Notes: generated by a model from the sequence alone, not told the origin. A stretch of 64,000 nt of DNA from Phenylobacterium sp. (GCF_030646615.1 NZ_JAUSLG010000014.1:54404-118403), one strand, 5' to 3'. Positions 45,622 through 57,712 are shown, numbered from the stretch's first letter. A program made the numbers and translations.

Positions 45622-46614
45622 ATGCCACAGATCCTCGTCGAGGACCTGGCCAAGACCTATCGCGTCGCCGAGCGCGATCCCGGCCTGCTGGGCGCGGTCA
45701 AGGGTCTGGTCCATCGCCGCCACCGCACGGTCCAGGCCCTGCGGGACGTCTCCTTTTCCCTGGAGGCGGGCGAACTGCTGGGCTTCATCGGTCCCAATGG
45801 GGCCGGCAAGTCCACCACCATCAAGATCCTGTCGGGCATTCTGAAGCCGGATGCCGGGACGGTGCTGGTGAACGGCCGCGTCCCCTTCACCGACCGCATC
45901 GCCCATGTGTCGAAGATCGGCGTGGTGTTCGGCCAGCGCACCCAGCTCTGGTGGGACCTGCCGGTATCCGAAGGCTTCGACCTGCTGGCCGACATCTATC
46001 GCGTCGAGCCGGCCCGCTATCGCGCCAACCGCGATGAGTTGGTCGCCCTGTTGCGGCTGGAGCGGGTGCTGGACCAGCCGGTGCGCCAGCTGTCGCTGGG
46101 CCAGCGGATGCGCGCCGAGATCGCCGCGGCCCTGTTGCACGAGCCTGACATCCTGTTCCTGGACGAGCCGACCATCGGCCTGGACGCCCCGTCCAAGCTC
46201 GCCGTCCGTGAGGTGGTCCGTCGCCTGAACCGCGAGCGCGGCGTCACCGTCCTGCTCACCACCCACGACATGCACGACATCGAGGCCCTGGCCCAGCGGG
46301 TCATCGTCATCGGCCACGGCCAGGTGCTGGCCGACAGCCCCTTCGAGACGTTGCGCGCCAACGTCCTGGCCGAGCGGCGGCTGGTGGTCGACTTCGCCCA
46401 TGAGGCGCCAGAGATCGTCATGGCCGGCGTCGAGGTGCGCCGCCGCCAGGGCCAGACCCTGGAGCTCGCCTTCGATCCGGCCCGGACGCCGACGCCCAAC
46501 CTCATCGCCGCCCTCGCCGCAGCCCACGAGGTGGTCGATATCCATGTGGGCGAGCCGGCCATCGAAGAGGTCATCGCCCGCTTCTACGACCTGCATGGCG
46601 CGGGCGAGGCCTGA
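45622..46614 (+). CDS. ABC-2 type exporter ATP-binding protein
   Basis: FIGPNGAGKSTTIKILSGIL Walker A; LSLGQRMRAEIAAALLHEPDILFLDEPTIGLD. Confidence 0.9.
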   Translation: MPQILVEDLAKTYRVAERDPGLLGAVKGLVHRRHRTVQALRDVSFSLEAGELLGFIGPNGAGKSTTIKILSGILKPDAGTVLVNGRVPFTDRIAHVSKIGVVFGQRTQLWWDLPVSEGFDLLADIYRVEPARYRANRDELVALLRLERVLDQPVRQLSLGQRMRAEIAAALLHEPDILFLDEPTIGLDAPSKLAVREVVRRLNRERGVTVLLTTHDMHDIEALAQRVIVIGHGQVLADSPFETLRANVLAERRLVVDFAHEAPEIVMAGVEVRRRQGQTLELAFDPARTPTPNLIAALAAAHEVVDIHVGEPAIEEVIARFYDLHGAGEA

Positions 46615-46622
46615 GTCCTCCC

Positions 46623-47456
46623 ATGGACGCCGCCCGCCCCTATCTGGCCGCCTTTTCCAGCCGCTTCCTGCTGATGCTGCAGTATCGCGCCGCGGCCATC
46701 GCGGGCTTCGCCACCCAATGCTGGTGGGGCGGCATCAAGGTGATGATCTACGCCGCCTTCTTCGCCGCGGCGCCGGCCGCCGCAGCGGCCTCCCCCATGA
46801 CGCTCGCCCAGGTCATCACCTACACCTGGCTCGCCCAGGCCCTGCTGGCGCTCACGCCATGGAGCGCCGATCCCGAGGTGGCCCTGTCGGTGCGCACGGG
46901 CTCTGTCGCCTTTGACCGCCTGCGGCCGGTGGACACCTACAGCCTCTGGTATGTGCGGGGCGCCGCCTGGATGGCTTCGCGGGCGCTCCCTCGGGCGGCC
47001 CTGATGCTGGTGGGAGCAGGCCTGGTCCTGCCTCTGGTCGGCCTGTCTGACTGGGCCTGGAAGCCGCCGCCGACCCTGGCCGCGGCCGCCGCCTTCGCTA
47101 TCTCCCTGCCCCTGGCCCTGGCCCTGTCCTCGGCCTTCCTGATGATCGTCAACATCATCGTCGCCGCCACCCTCACCGACCGCGGCGTCAATGTGCTGTT
47201 CAACAGCCTGATCATCGTCTTCTCCGGCAACCTCCTGCCGCTCGCCCTCTATCCGGACTGGGCGCGCACGGCCCTACTGGTCCAGCCCTTCGCCGGCATG
47301 ATGGACATTCCCCTGCGCCTCTATGTGGGCCAGCTGAGCGGAACCGGCGCCCTGCTCGGCCTGGGACTGCAGGCCTTTTGGACCGTGACGCTGATCCTCC
47401 TCGGCCGCTGGGCCATGGCCCGCGTCATGCGCCGCCTGGAAGTCCAGGGGGGCTGA
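46623..47456 (+). CDS. ABC-2 family permease
   Basis: Multi-TM, follows ATPase; LYPDWARTALLVQPFAGMMDIPLRLYVG. Confidence 0.8.
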   Translation: MDAARPYLAAFSSRFLLMLQYRAAAIAGFATQCWWGGIKVMIYAAFFAAAPAAAAASPMTLAQVITYTWLAQALLALTPWSADPEVALSVRTGSVAFDRLRPVDTYSLWYVRGAAWMASRALPRAALMLVGAGLVLPLVGLSDWAWKPPPTLAAAAAFAISLPLALALSSAFLMIVNIIVAATLTDRGVNVLFNSLIIVFSGNLLPLALYPDWARTALLVQPFAGMMDIPLRLYVGQLSGTGALLGLGLQAFWTVTLILLGRWAMARVMRRLEVQGG

Positions 47457-47460
47457 TGCG

Positions 47461-48264
47461 ATGAACAGCTTCCACCTGATCCTCCGCTACTTCAGCGCCT
47501 CCCTGCGCAGCCAGCTGCAATATCCCGGCTCGGCCATCATGCTCGGGATCGGCGCCTTCCTGACCACCATCATCGACATGCTGGCCGCCTGGGCGCTGTT
47601 CGATCGTTTCGGCCAGGTCCAGGGTTGGAGCCTGGGGCACATCGCCGTCTTCTACGGCGTGGTCTCCACCAGCTTCGCCCTGACCGACTTCTTCACCCGC
47701 GGCTTCGACGTCTTCGGCGGCGAATGCGTCAAGACCGGCGCCTTCGACCGCATCCTGCTGCGGCCACGCTCGCCGGCCCTGCAACTGGTTGGCTACGAGT
47801 TTCGCCTCAGCCGCTTTGGCCGTCTGGCCCAGGCCCTGCTGGTGCTCTTCGTGGGCGCCGCCGTCGTCGGGGTGGCCTGGTCTCCGGACAAGGCTCTACT
47901 GCTCGTCTGGACTATCGCCGGCGGCGTCGCCCTGTTCACCGGCCTCCTGGTCCTGCAGGCCAGCTTCGCCTTCTGGACCACCGAGAGCCTGGAGGTGTTC
48001 AACGTCCTGACCTATGGCGGCATCCAGGCCGCCCAGTTTCCCCTGAGCCTCTACGCCGCCTGGTTCCGCAACTTCCTGATCTTCGTCGTGCCGCTGGGCT
48101 GCGTGGCCTACTATCCGGTCCTGGCCATCCTCGAGCAGCCCGACCCCCTGGGCGCCCCGGACTGGTGGCTGCCCACGGCGCCGGCCATGGGCTTCCTTTT
48201 CCTGGCCGCCTCCTTCCTCGCCTGGCGCGCCGGCATCGCCCGCTACACCTCGACGGGGAGCTGA
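47461..48264 (+). CDS. ABC-2 family permease
   Basis: Multi-TM; RPRSPALQLVGYEFRLSRFGR, follows first permease. Confidence 0.8.
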   Translation: MNSFHLILRYFSASLRSQLQYPGSAIMLGIGAFLTTIIDMLAAWALFDRFGQVQGWSLGHIAVFYGVVSTSFALTDFFTRGFDVFGGECVKTGAFDRILLRPRSPALQLVGYEFRLSRFGRLAQALLVLFVGAAVVGVAWSPDKALLLVWTIAGGVALFTGLLVLQASFAFWTTESLEVFNVLTYGGIQAAQFPLSLYAAWFRNFLIFVVPLGCVAYYPVLAILEQPDPLGAPDWWLPTAPAMGFLFLAASFLAWRAGIARYTSTGS

Positions 48265-48280
48265 ACCGCCGCCAAGCGTA

Positions 48281-48342
48281 AAGAAGGCCACCACAAAGCC
48301 CACGAAGAGCACAGAGGCGTTCGAGTCCTTCGTGGTTCGAGC
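48281..48342. repeat. CACGAAG/CTTCGTGG imperfect inverted-repeat element, copy 1
   Basis: AAGAAGGCCACCACAAAGCCCACGAAGAGCACAGAGGC...TCCTTCGTGGTTCGAGC. Confidence 0.5.
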
Positions 48343-48419
48343 TTCTGTACGGGCCCGCGAGTTGGCTAAACTAATCTTCGCCCGCTACATGATGACCATT
48401 CACTGGTCTGGAGTGACCC

Positions 48420-48689
48420 ATGAGCGCCGTGGACCTCGCTGAAGCGAAGGCTAGGCTGAGCGAGCTCATCGACCGAGCGGAAACCGGCGAGGCCATCGAG
48501 ATCACCCGCGGCGGAAAGCGCGTCGCATGGCTCACCACGGATGACCGCCCCCGCAGGCCTGTCCGCCTGGCCGATCTGCAGGCGCTAACGCGCTCGCTGC
48601 CGCCCTCCACCGAAACCGCGGCCGACCTCGTGCGCGCCATGCGCGACAGCAATTGCGCCCTCGGCTTCTCGACGCAGCTTCCAGCCTGA
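48420..48689 (+). CDS. Phd/YefM-type antitoxin, apparently without toxin partner
   Basis: VDLAEAKARLSELIDRAETGEAIEITRGGKRVAWLTTDDRPRRP. Confidence 0.75.
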   Translation: MSAVDLAEAKARLSELIDRAETGEAIEITRGGKRVAWLTTDDRPRRPVRLADLQALTRSLPPSTETAADLVRAMRDSNCALGFSTQLPA

Positions 48690-48700
48690 GCCCCCTCCTC

Positions 48701-48787
48701 CGTCATTCTCGGCCTTGTGCCGAGAATCCCTCTCGAAGCTCGCACCGGCCGCGAACAGGGATGCTCGCCACAAGGGCGAGCATGACG
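48701..48787. repeat. Nested double-hairpin (BIME/REP-like) intergenic element
   Basis: CGTCATTCTCGGCCTTGTGCCGAGAATCCCT ... AGGGATGCTCGCCACAAGGGCGAGCATGACG; each arm is a hairpin and the arms are near-inverted copies. Confidence 0.65.
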
Positions 48788-48826
48788 AAGAGGTCTATAA
48801 GCCCGCGCCGTCTGACGCCGCGGGAT

Positions 48827-48909
48827 TTCACCAAAAAGCACACGAAGAACGCCAAGGCGCCGCAGCCCCCACAGCCTCTTCGTGGCCTTCGTGCGCTTCG
48901 TGGTTGAAC
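48827..48909. repeat. CACGAAG/CTTCGTGG imperfect inverted-repeat element, copy 2
   Basis: TTCACCAAAAAGCACACGAAGAACGCCAAGG...CCTCTTCGTGGCCTTCGTGCGCTTCGTGGTTGAA. Confidence 0.55.
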
Positions 48910-48915
48910 CTATCC

Positions 48916-49938
48916 CTACTCGGCCGCCATCAGCACGCGGCCGGCGGTGAACGAGGTCTTCTCCGCCAGCGACGCCTTGGCCGCCTCGTATTCCGCGGCC
49001 AGGCGGGCCACCAGGTCGCCGGCGCCGAGGATTTCCTCCACCGCGCCGATGCCCTGGCCGCAGCCCCAGATGTCCTTCCAGGCCTTGGCCTTGGTGTTGC
49101 CGCCCGAACCGAAGTTCATCTTCGACGGGTCGGCCTCCGGCAGATTGTCGGGGTCCAGGCCCGCCGCCAGGATCGAGGGCCGCAGATAGTTGCCGTGCAC
49201 CCCGGTGAAGAGGTTCGAATAGACGATGTCCTCGCCCGAGCTCTCGACGATCATGTCCTTGTAGCCCTGGGCCGCATTGGCCTCCTTGGTCGCGATGAAG
49301 GCCGAGCCGATATAGGCCAGGTCCGCCCCCATGGCCTGGGCGCCCAGGATGGCCGCGCCGTTGGCGATGGCGCCCGAGAGCGCGATGGGCCCGTCGAACC
49401 AAGTCCGCAGCTCCTGGATCAGCGCAAACGGCGACAGCGCCCCGGCATGGCCGCCGGCCCCGGCCGCCACCGGGATCAGGCCGTCAGCGCCCTTCTCCAC
49501 CGCCTTGCGGGCGAAGCGGTCATTGATGATGTCGTGCAGGACGATGCCGCCATAGGCGTGCACCGACTGGTTCACATCCTCCCGCGCGCCGAGCGAGGTG
49601 ATGATGATCGGGACCTTGTACTTGGCCGCCATCTCCACATCGTGCTCCAGCCGGTCATTGGTCCTGTGCACGATCTGGTTCACGGCAAAGGGGGCCGAGG
49701 GCAGGTCCGGATTCTTGGCGTCCCAGGCGGCCAGCTCCTCGGTGATCTGGGCCAGCCACTCGTCCAGCTGGCTCGCCGGCCGGGCGTTCAGCGCCGGGAA
49801 GGAGCCGACGATGCCGGCCTTGCACTGGGCGATCACCAGCTCCGGGTTCGAGATGATGAACAGGGGCGAGGCGATGACCGGCAGGCGCAGGCGGTCACGG
49901 AGGATGGGCGGCAGGGCCATGGGAGTCGTTTCCTTCAT
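48916..49938 (-). CDS. NAD(P)H-dependent flavin oxidoreductase (nitronate monooxygenase family)
   Basis: [57 protein letters not shown]. Confidence 0.9.
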   Translation of the reverse strand: MKETTPMALPPILRDRLRLPVIASPLFIISNPELVIAQCKAGIVGSFPALNARPASQLDEWLAQITEELAAWDAKNPDLPSAPFAVNQIVHRTNDRLEHDVEMAAKYKVPIIITSLGAREDVNQSVHAYGGIVLHDIINDRFARKAVEKGADGLIPVAAGAGGHAGALSPFALIQELRTWFDGPIALSGAIANGAAILGAQAMGADLAYIGSAFIATKEANAAQGYKDMIVESSGEDIVYSNLFTGVHGNYLRPSILAAGLDPDNLPEADPSKMNFGSGGNTKAKAWKDIWGCGQGIGAVEEILGAGDLVARLAAEYEAAKASLAEKTSFTAGRVLMAAE

Positions 49939-50096
49939 CATCGAGCGTTCTGATTTACGATGTAAGCGAAAACCAGCGTCCAGCGCAAGAAGCCTCACAC
50001 GCGCCGGAGGCGCGGCCGCTCGGACCCAAAATCCGCAGGCAGGCGCCGTGGCGGCGCCCTTGACGCTCCCCGCGCCTGCGGCTCATCACAGGGGTG

Positions 50097-51538
50097 ATGG
50101 TCCAGATCGCTTCCCCCGCCGTGGAATTTCCGCCGGCCAGCGCCGAAGACTGGCGCGCCCTCGTCCTCAAGACCCTGGGCGACAAGCCCCCGGAGGGTCT
50201 GACCACCACCACGGCTGGAGGCCTGACCATCGCCCCGCTCTATGGGCCGATGGACGCACAGCCGGTCCCCACCCGGCCCTTCGACCCCGAGCGCGCCTGG
50301 GACCTGCGCGGCGTCACCCGCCATCCGGACCCGGCCCGGGCCAATGCCGACCTCCTGGCCGACCTGGAGGGCGGCGCGGCCTCGGTGCTGGTGGCCCTCG
50401 ATCCTCAAGGCCAGGCCGGCTGCGCCGTCGGATCGGCCGACGACCTCGCCCGGGTCCTCAATGGTGTCATCCTCGAGCTGGCGCCGGTCGCCCTGGACGC
50501 GGGCTTCCAGGGGACCATCGCCTCGGACTGGCTGAGCGCCGTCGCCAAGACCGCCCCGGCCGCCCAGCTCCTGTTCCACCTCGATCCGCTCAGCGCCTTC
50601 GCCGCCACGGGCCAGAGCCCCGGCCCCATCGAGGCGCACCTCTTCGCCGCCGCCGGCGCGGCCGCCCGCCACGCTCAGACCTATCCCCAGGCCCAGCTGT
50701 TTCTCGCCTCCGGCGCCGTGGTTCACGAGGCTGGCGGCGGCGAGGCCTGCGAGATCGCCTTCGCCGCCGCCAGCGCGCTCGCCTACGCCAAGGCCATGGT
50801 CCGCGCCGGCATGGGCATGGACCAGGCGTTTTCCCGCATCACCCTGGGCCTCACCGCCGAGGCCGACTACTTCCTGACCATCGCCAAGCTGCGCGCCGCC
50901 CGGCTGGTCTGGGCGAGGCTCGTCGGCGCCTGCGGCCTGGACGTTCCGGCCCGCATCGAGGCCCGCTCCTCCCGGCGCATGCTCACCCGCCGCGATCCCT
51001 GGACCAATATGCTGCGCCTGACCTCTGCCGGCTTCGGGGCCGCGGTCGGCGGGGCCGACGCCGTCGTCCTGGGCGCCTTCACCGACGCGCTCGGCCTGCC
51101 CTCAGCCCTGGCCCGTCGCCAGAGCCGCAACACCCAGCTGGTCCTGATGGAGGAGGCCCATATCGGCCGCGTCGCCGATCCGGCCCCGGGCTCGGGCTAT
51201 GTGGAGGCTCTCACCGACCAGATCGCCCGGGCCGCCTGGTCGGCCTTCCAGGTCACCGAAGGCCTGGGCGGCGTGGTCTCGGCCCTGACCGCTGGCCATA
51301 TCGCCGCCGAGGTGGAGACCACCTGCGCGGCCCGCGCCGATCTCGGCCAGCCGGCCATCGTCGGCGTCACCGCCTTCCCGCCTTCAAAGGACGAGCCCGT
51401 GGAGATCGACACCCCGGCGCCCCGCAGCGTCCAGGCGCCCTCGCCCCGCCTGCCAGGTCCCGATGGCCGCTGTCCGCCGCTCGCCCCCGTTCGCCTCGCC
51501 CAGCCCTTCGAGACCCCCAGTGTCGCGGAGGCCGCCCG

Positions 51539-51542
<4 letters not shown>
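50097..51542 (+). CDS. mutA: Methylmalonyl-CoA mutase small subunit
   Basis: [36 protein letters not shown]; precedes and overlaps large subunit. Confidence 0.85.
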
Positions 51543-53701
<2,159 letters not shown>

Positions 53702-53705
53702 CGCC

Positions 53706-54137
53706 TCATAGCCCCGGAAGGTTGGCGGCGAGCCCCAGCCCCCAGCGCCCATCATAGGCCCGCCAGGCCAGGGTGACGAACACGGCCCAGAGGACGCTGA
53801 ACAGCGAGCCGACGAGGAAGTATTCGGCGTTCAGCTTCTCTTCCAGGTCCTTGAACCGGGCCACGCTCTTGAGGGCGACCACCGCCACCAGCACCTCCCA
53901 GGCGCCCAGCAGCAGGCCGGTGGCGATGGCCAACCGCTCCAGATCGCCGATCACCCGGCCGACCCTGGGCTCGTTGACGGGCGGAGCTGTTTCCGTCAGC
54001 GGCGCATCGGCGGCGAGGCGGGCGGCGCTCAGACCGCTCCACCGCAGGAGCAGCTTGCAGGCCAGATTGCCGCCCCAGGTCAGCAGCAGCAGGGCCGCCA
54101 CGGCGCCGCCAAGGCTATGGAGAAGGGCTGCGCTCAT
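53706..54137 (-). CDS. Membrane protein coupled to SatD-like gene
   Basis: Multi-TM; start overlaps SatD stop (ATGA). Confidence 0.65.
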   Translation of the reverse strand: MSAALLHSLGGAVAALLLLTWGGNLACKLLLRWSGLSAARLAADAPLTETAPPVNEPRVGRVIGDLERLAIATGLLLGAWEVLVAVVALKSVARFKDLEEKLNAEYFLVGSLFSVLWAVFVTLAWRAYDGRWGLGLAANLPGL

Positions 54138-54820
54138 CTGAGGCCCAGCGCCCGGTCGAGCCGCCCGGCCATGGCCTCGAGCGCCGCCCACTGGCGTTCA
54201 TAGAGGTCGAACCGGCCCGCGCGCCGGATCTTGTAGAGGGTCTGGGCCGACATCCCCAGCCGCTCGGCCAGCGGGGCGGCGGACTCGGCCCGCAGGGCCA
54301 GCACCACTTCCCGCTGGCGGTCCGTCCAGCTGTCCTCGATCTGCGTCAGGCTGGCGCCCACCGCTTCCATCAGGGCTTGAAGCTCCGGTTCTCCGCGCAG
54401 TTCGAAACGATAGGCGTTGACGTCGCGCTTGTCCCCCAGTCGCTGGCGGCTGCCGGCGAGCCCCGGCCCCATCATGTTCCAGGCCCGCGCCCGGTTCACC
54501 GGCGTCTCCAGCCGCACCGCCCCCAGCACGAACCGGCAGCCGATTCCGTCGGCGAGGAGTTGCGCCCGCAGGTCGCGCACCACCCCCAGCCCCCCCTTCA
54601 GGCTGGCGCAGAGGCCTTGGAACTCGTCCCCCAGGGTGATGGTCAGGGGCGAGACGATGCTGGGCCCATGCGCCTCATTGGCCCACTGGACCGCGGCATT
54701 GAATCGGCTGTGCAAGGCCTCCACCGAGGCCGTATCCTCGCTTGATACGAGGTCGCCCATGACCACCGCATGGGTGGCGGCAGGCAAGGTCTCGATCAGG
54801 GGGGCGGCATGAGCAAGCAT
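54134..54820 (-). CDS. SatD-family protein with C-terminal HTH
   Basis: AVVMGDLVSSEDTASVEALHSRFNAAVQWANEAHG...LTITLGDEFQGL; LAERLGMSAQTLYKIRRAGRFDLYERQW. Confidence 0.75.
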   Translation of the reverse strand: MLAHAAPLIETLPAATHAVVMGDLVSSEDTASVEALHSRFNAAVQWANEAHGPSIVSPLTITLGDEFQGLCASLKGGLGVVRDLRAQLLADGIGCRFVLGAVRLETPVNRARAWNMMGPGLAGSRQRLGDKRDVNAYRFELRGEPELQALMEAVGASLTQIEDSWTDRQREVVLALRAESAAPLAERLGMSAQTLYKIRRAGRFDLYERQWAALEAMAGRLDRALGLR

Positions 54821-54852
54821 GCCCTATCCTATACCGGGCTATGCGGAAAAAA

Positions 54853-54870
54853 TATCCCATTTTCGGGATA
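54853..54870. promoter_or_regulatory. Palindromic operator upstream of SatD-like gene
   Basis: TATCCC-ATTTTC-GGGATA perfect inverted repeat about 30 bp upstream of the start codon. Confidence 0.55.
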
Positions 54871-54896
54871 CTTCATTTGATTAGCCCACATCCGGA

Positions 54897-56165
54897 TTAC
54901 CGGCGGCGACGAACCAGCGCCAGCCCCGCCGCCAGGGCGCAGCCCGCCCCGATGCCGGCGATCAGGTCATGGGCGAGCGTCAGGGCCAGCGTCACCGCCA
55001 TCACCGCTGCGCCCCCACGGTTCTCCCGCACCAGATGGGCGATCTCGGCCTTCTCCACCATGTTCCAGGCCACCACCGCCAGCAGGCCGGCCAGGGCGGC
55101 CAGGGGCACATAGGCCGCCAGCGGGGCGGCGATCAGCATGAAGGCCAGCAGGTAGAGGCTGTGCAACATGCCCGCCACCGGGGTGCGGGCGCCGGCGCGC
55201 ACATTGGTGGCGGTCCGGGCGATGGTGCCGGTCACCGGCATCCCGCCGAACAGGGCGGCGCCGGAATTGGCCACCCCTTGCGCCACCAGCTCCATGTTCG
55301 AGCGATGGCGTCGGCCGCTCATCCCATCGGCCACCACCGCCGACAGCAGGCTCTCGATCGAGCCCAGCAGGGTGAAGGCCGCCGCCGCCGGCAGCACGGC
55401 CAGCACCTTGGCCAGGGCGAGGTCCGGCAGATGCGGCATGGGCAGGCGGTTGGGGACGCCGCCGAACTTGGAGCCGATGGTCTCCACCGGCAGGTGGAGC
55501 AGCACGGCCGCGACGGAGGCCAGGGCGACGGCGATCAGCAGGGCCGGCCAGGCCGGTCGCCAGCGGCGCACCGCCAGGATCAGGCCGATCACCCCGAAGG
55601 CCAGAGCCGCCGCCGGCGCGCTGAGGCTCGGCAGGGCCTGGACCAGGGCCGCCACCTTGGGTCCGAACTCGGCCGGCTCTCCGCCCGCCAGGGTCAGGCC
55701 CAGCAGGTCGCGCACCTGACTCACCAGGATGATCACCGCGATGCCGGCGGTGAAGCCCACCGTCACCGGCGCTGGAATGAGACGGATCAGATTGCCCAGG
55801 CGCAGCACGCCGCCAGCCGCCAGCATCAATCCCGACAGGAAGGTCGCCAGGACCAGCCCCTCGATCCCGTGCAGATGGACCGTGCTGGCCACCAGCACGA
55901 TGAAGGCGCCGGCCGGCCCGCCGATCTGGAACCGGCTGCCCCCCAGCATGGAGACCAGGAAGCCGCCGACAATGGCCGTATAGAGCCCCCGCTCCGGCCC
56001 CACGCCGGAGGCTATGGCGATGGCCATGGAGAGTGGCAGGGCGACGATGGCCACGGTCAGGCCGGCCACGGCGTCGGCCCGCAGATCGCCCAGCCCATAG
56101 CCCGCCCGCAACAGGGTCGCGAGCTTGGGCATGTAGAGGTTCGAGGCCTTGGCGGCGTCGGTCAT
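54897..56165 (-). CDS. SulP-family transporter lacking a STAS domain
   Basis: DAVAGLTVAIVALPLSMAIAIASGVGPERGLYTAIVGGFLVSMLGGSRFQIGGPAGAFIV; ends shortly after last TM. Confidence 0.9.
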   Translation of the reverse strand: MTDAAKASNLYMPKLATLLRAGYGLGDLRADAVAGLTVAIVALPLSMAIAIASGVGPERGLYTAIVGGFLVSMLGGSRFQIGGPAGAFIVLVASTVHLHGIEGLVLATFLSGLMLAAGGVLRLGNLIRLIPAPVTVGFTAGIAVIILVSQVRDLLGLTLAGGEPAEFGPKVAALVQALPSLSAPAAALAFGVIGLILAVRRWRPAWPALLIAVALASVAAVLLHLPVETIGSKFGGVPNRLPMPHLPDLALAKVLAVLPAAAAFTLLGSIESLLSAVVADGMSGRRHRSNMELVAQGVANSGAALFGGMPVTGTIARTATNVRAGARTPVAGMLHSLYLLAFMLIAAPLAAYVPLAALAGLLAVVAWNMVEKAEIAHLVRENRGGAAVMAVTLALTLAHDLIAGIGAGCALAAGLALVRRRR

Positions 56166-56255
56166 GGGGATCTGCTGACGGATGAGACCGCCATCATCCT
56201 CCGCGGCGCAGCAGGTGTCCATGATCTGGCGCAAGCCCGTCGATCAGACCTGATG

Positions 56256-56678
56256 TCAGATCTTTACACCCCGCCGGCCGGGGCGGGCCTTGCGTTTCCG
56301 ATCCCAACTCGCGGGCAGGACCGAGGGGCCGTGGCGGGCCTCGATGTCCTTCTGCAGCGCGTTGGCCGCCATCAGGTGGCCCGGGAACAGGGTGTCCACC
56401 GTCCAGCCGATGAAAGGCACGGTGGACGAGGCGGTGTCGACGAACAGATAGGCGGCCATCCGTCCCAGGGTGATGACCGAGACCCCGCCCCGGAAGCCGG
56501 CGACCACCAGCAGCGCCCCAGCCCCGACGCTGTAGACCGTGCCGGCCACCGGCACCCAGGCCAGGATACCGTCCAGGCCAAGACCGATCGGGCCGACCCC
56601 CACCAACCGGTCGGAGAGCCGCTTGATCCGCTCGGCCGCCCGCCAGGCGCGGTGGGCCTTGTCCTGGGTCGTCGCCAT
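56256..56678 (-). CDS. DUF4112 family membrane protein
   Basis: RIKRLSDRLVGVGPIGLGLDGILAWVPVAGTVYSVGAGALLVVAG. Confidence 0.85.
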   Translation of the reverse strand: MATTQDKAHRAWRAAERIKRLSDRLVGVGPIGLGLDGILAWVPVAGTVYSVGAGALLVVAGFRGGVSVITLGRMAAYLFVDTASSTVPFIGWTVDTLFPGHLMAANALQKDIEARHGPSVLPASWDRKRKARPGRRGVKI

Positions 56679-56743
56679 GGGCGCCCTAAAGCTGAAGGTT
56701 GGCGGAAAGCGCCACCCCGGGGGAGTAAGGCGCGAGCCGGAAT

Positions 56744-57214
56744 CTAGCTCAGAAAGACCACGCGCCGCCGCTCCTTGCCATCCTTGATACGGGCCAGGAT
56801 CTCCCGGTACTCCGGCGTATTGACCACATCCTTGCGGGCGCCCTCGAAATAGATGGTCTCTTCCATGTGCTTGAGCATCAGATCGGCCGCCCACTTGTGG
56901 CCGGAAAACAGCATGTCGGCCAGCTTCCCAAGCCCGCCCGGCACGGGCGCGATGCCGATAGCCAGGTCGGCCAGCAGCACCATGGTCGCCTCCAGCAACA
57001 CCATCGGCGCGCAGCGACCGCGCACCCCGTCGCTCAGCAGCACGATCCCCGCCCCGAAGCTGTAGAGACCGCCGGCCCACGGGATCCAGGTGAGCAGGCC
57101 ATCCAGGCCCACCCCGAGCGGGCCAATCTTGATGATGTTGTCCGACAGCCGTTTGGTGCGTTCGATGCTGGCGCGGACATTGTGCAGATCGATGTGCGAT
57201 CGGGCGAAGAACAT
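56744..57214 (-). CDS. DUF4112 family membrane protein (tandem paralogue)
   Basis: RTKRLSDNIIKIGPLGVGLDGLLTWIPWAGGLYSFGAGIVLLSDGVRG. Confidence 0.85.
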   Translation of the reverse strand: MFFARSHIDLHNVRASIERTKRLSDNIIKIGPLGVGLDGLLTWIPWAGGLYSFGAGIVLLSDGVRGRCAPMVLLEATMVLLADLAIGIAPVPGGLGKLADMLFSGHKWAADLMLKHMEETIYFEGARKDVVNTPEYREILARIKDGKERRRVVFLS

Positions 57215-57376
57215 GCGCGCGCCTCCGGCAAGCTTGACCAGTCTGGACCAAACAAGCGCTGCCTTGAAGACATTCGGCAGGTTTTCGCGCCATCAGCGAC
57301 CGACGTTCGATAACAGCTCTCCCGACGCGCGATTCCACATCGCAAACACCCCGGCCAGGCCTTAGAAAGTGGGACC

Positions 57377-57712
57377 ATGGCGCGCGACCACGACATCCTC
57401 ATCGTCACCACCGACTTCATTGAGGGCCGCCCGGCGCGCCAGCACCTGGGCATGGTCTCGGCCCAGGCGATCCTCGGGGCCAATGTGGTGCTGGACCTGA
57501 TGTCCGCGATCCGGGACTTCTTCGGCGGCCGCTCCAAGGGCTATGAGCGGGTGCTGGCCCGCGCCCGCCAGGACGCCCTGGCGGCCCTCGCCAAGGAGGC
57601 CGAGGCCGTGGGCGCCAATGCGGTGCTGGGCGTCGACCTCGACTATCACGCCATCGGCCCCAACGGTCAGATGCTGATGGTGGCCGTCAACGGCTCGGCA
57701 GTGGTCATCTAG
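57377..57712 (+). CDS. UPF0145/YbjQ-family protein
   Basis: LGMVSAQAILGANVVLDLMSAIRDFFGGRSKGYERVLARARQDALAALAKEAEAVGANAVLGVDLDY. Confidence 0.9.
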   Translation: MARDHDILIVTTDFIEGRPARQHLGMVSAQAILGANVVLDLMSAIRDFFGGRSKGYERVLARARQDALAALAKEAEAVGANAVLGVDLDYHAIGPNGQMLMVAVNGSAVVI

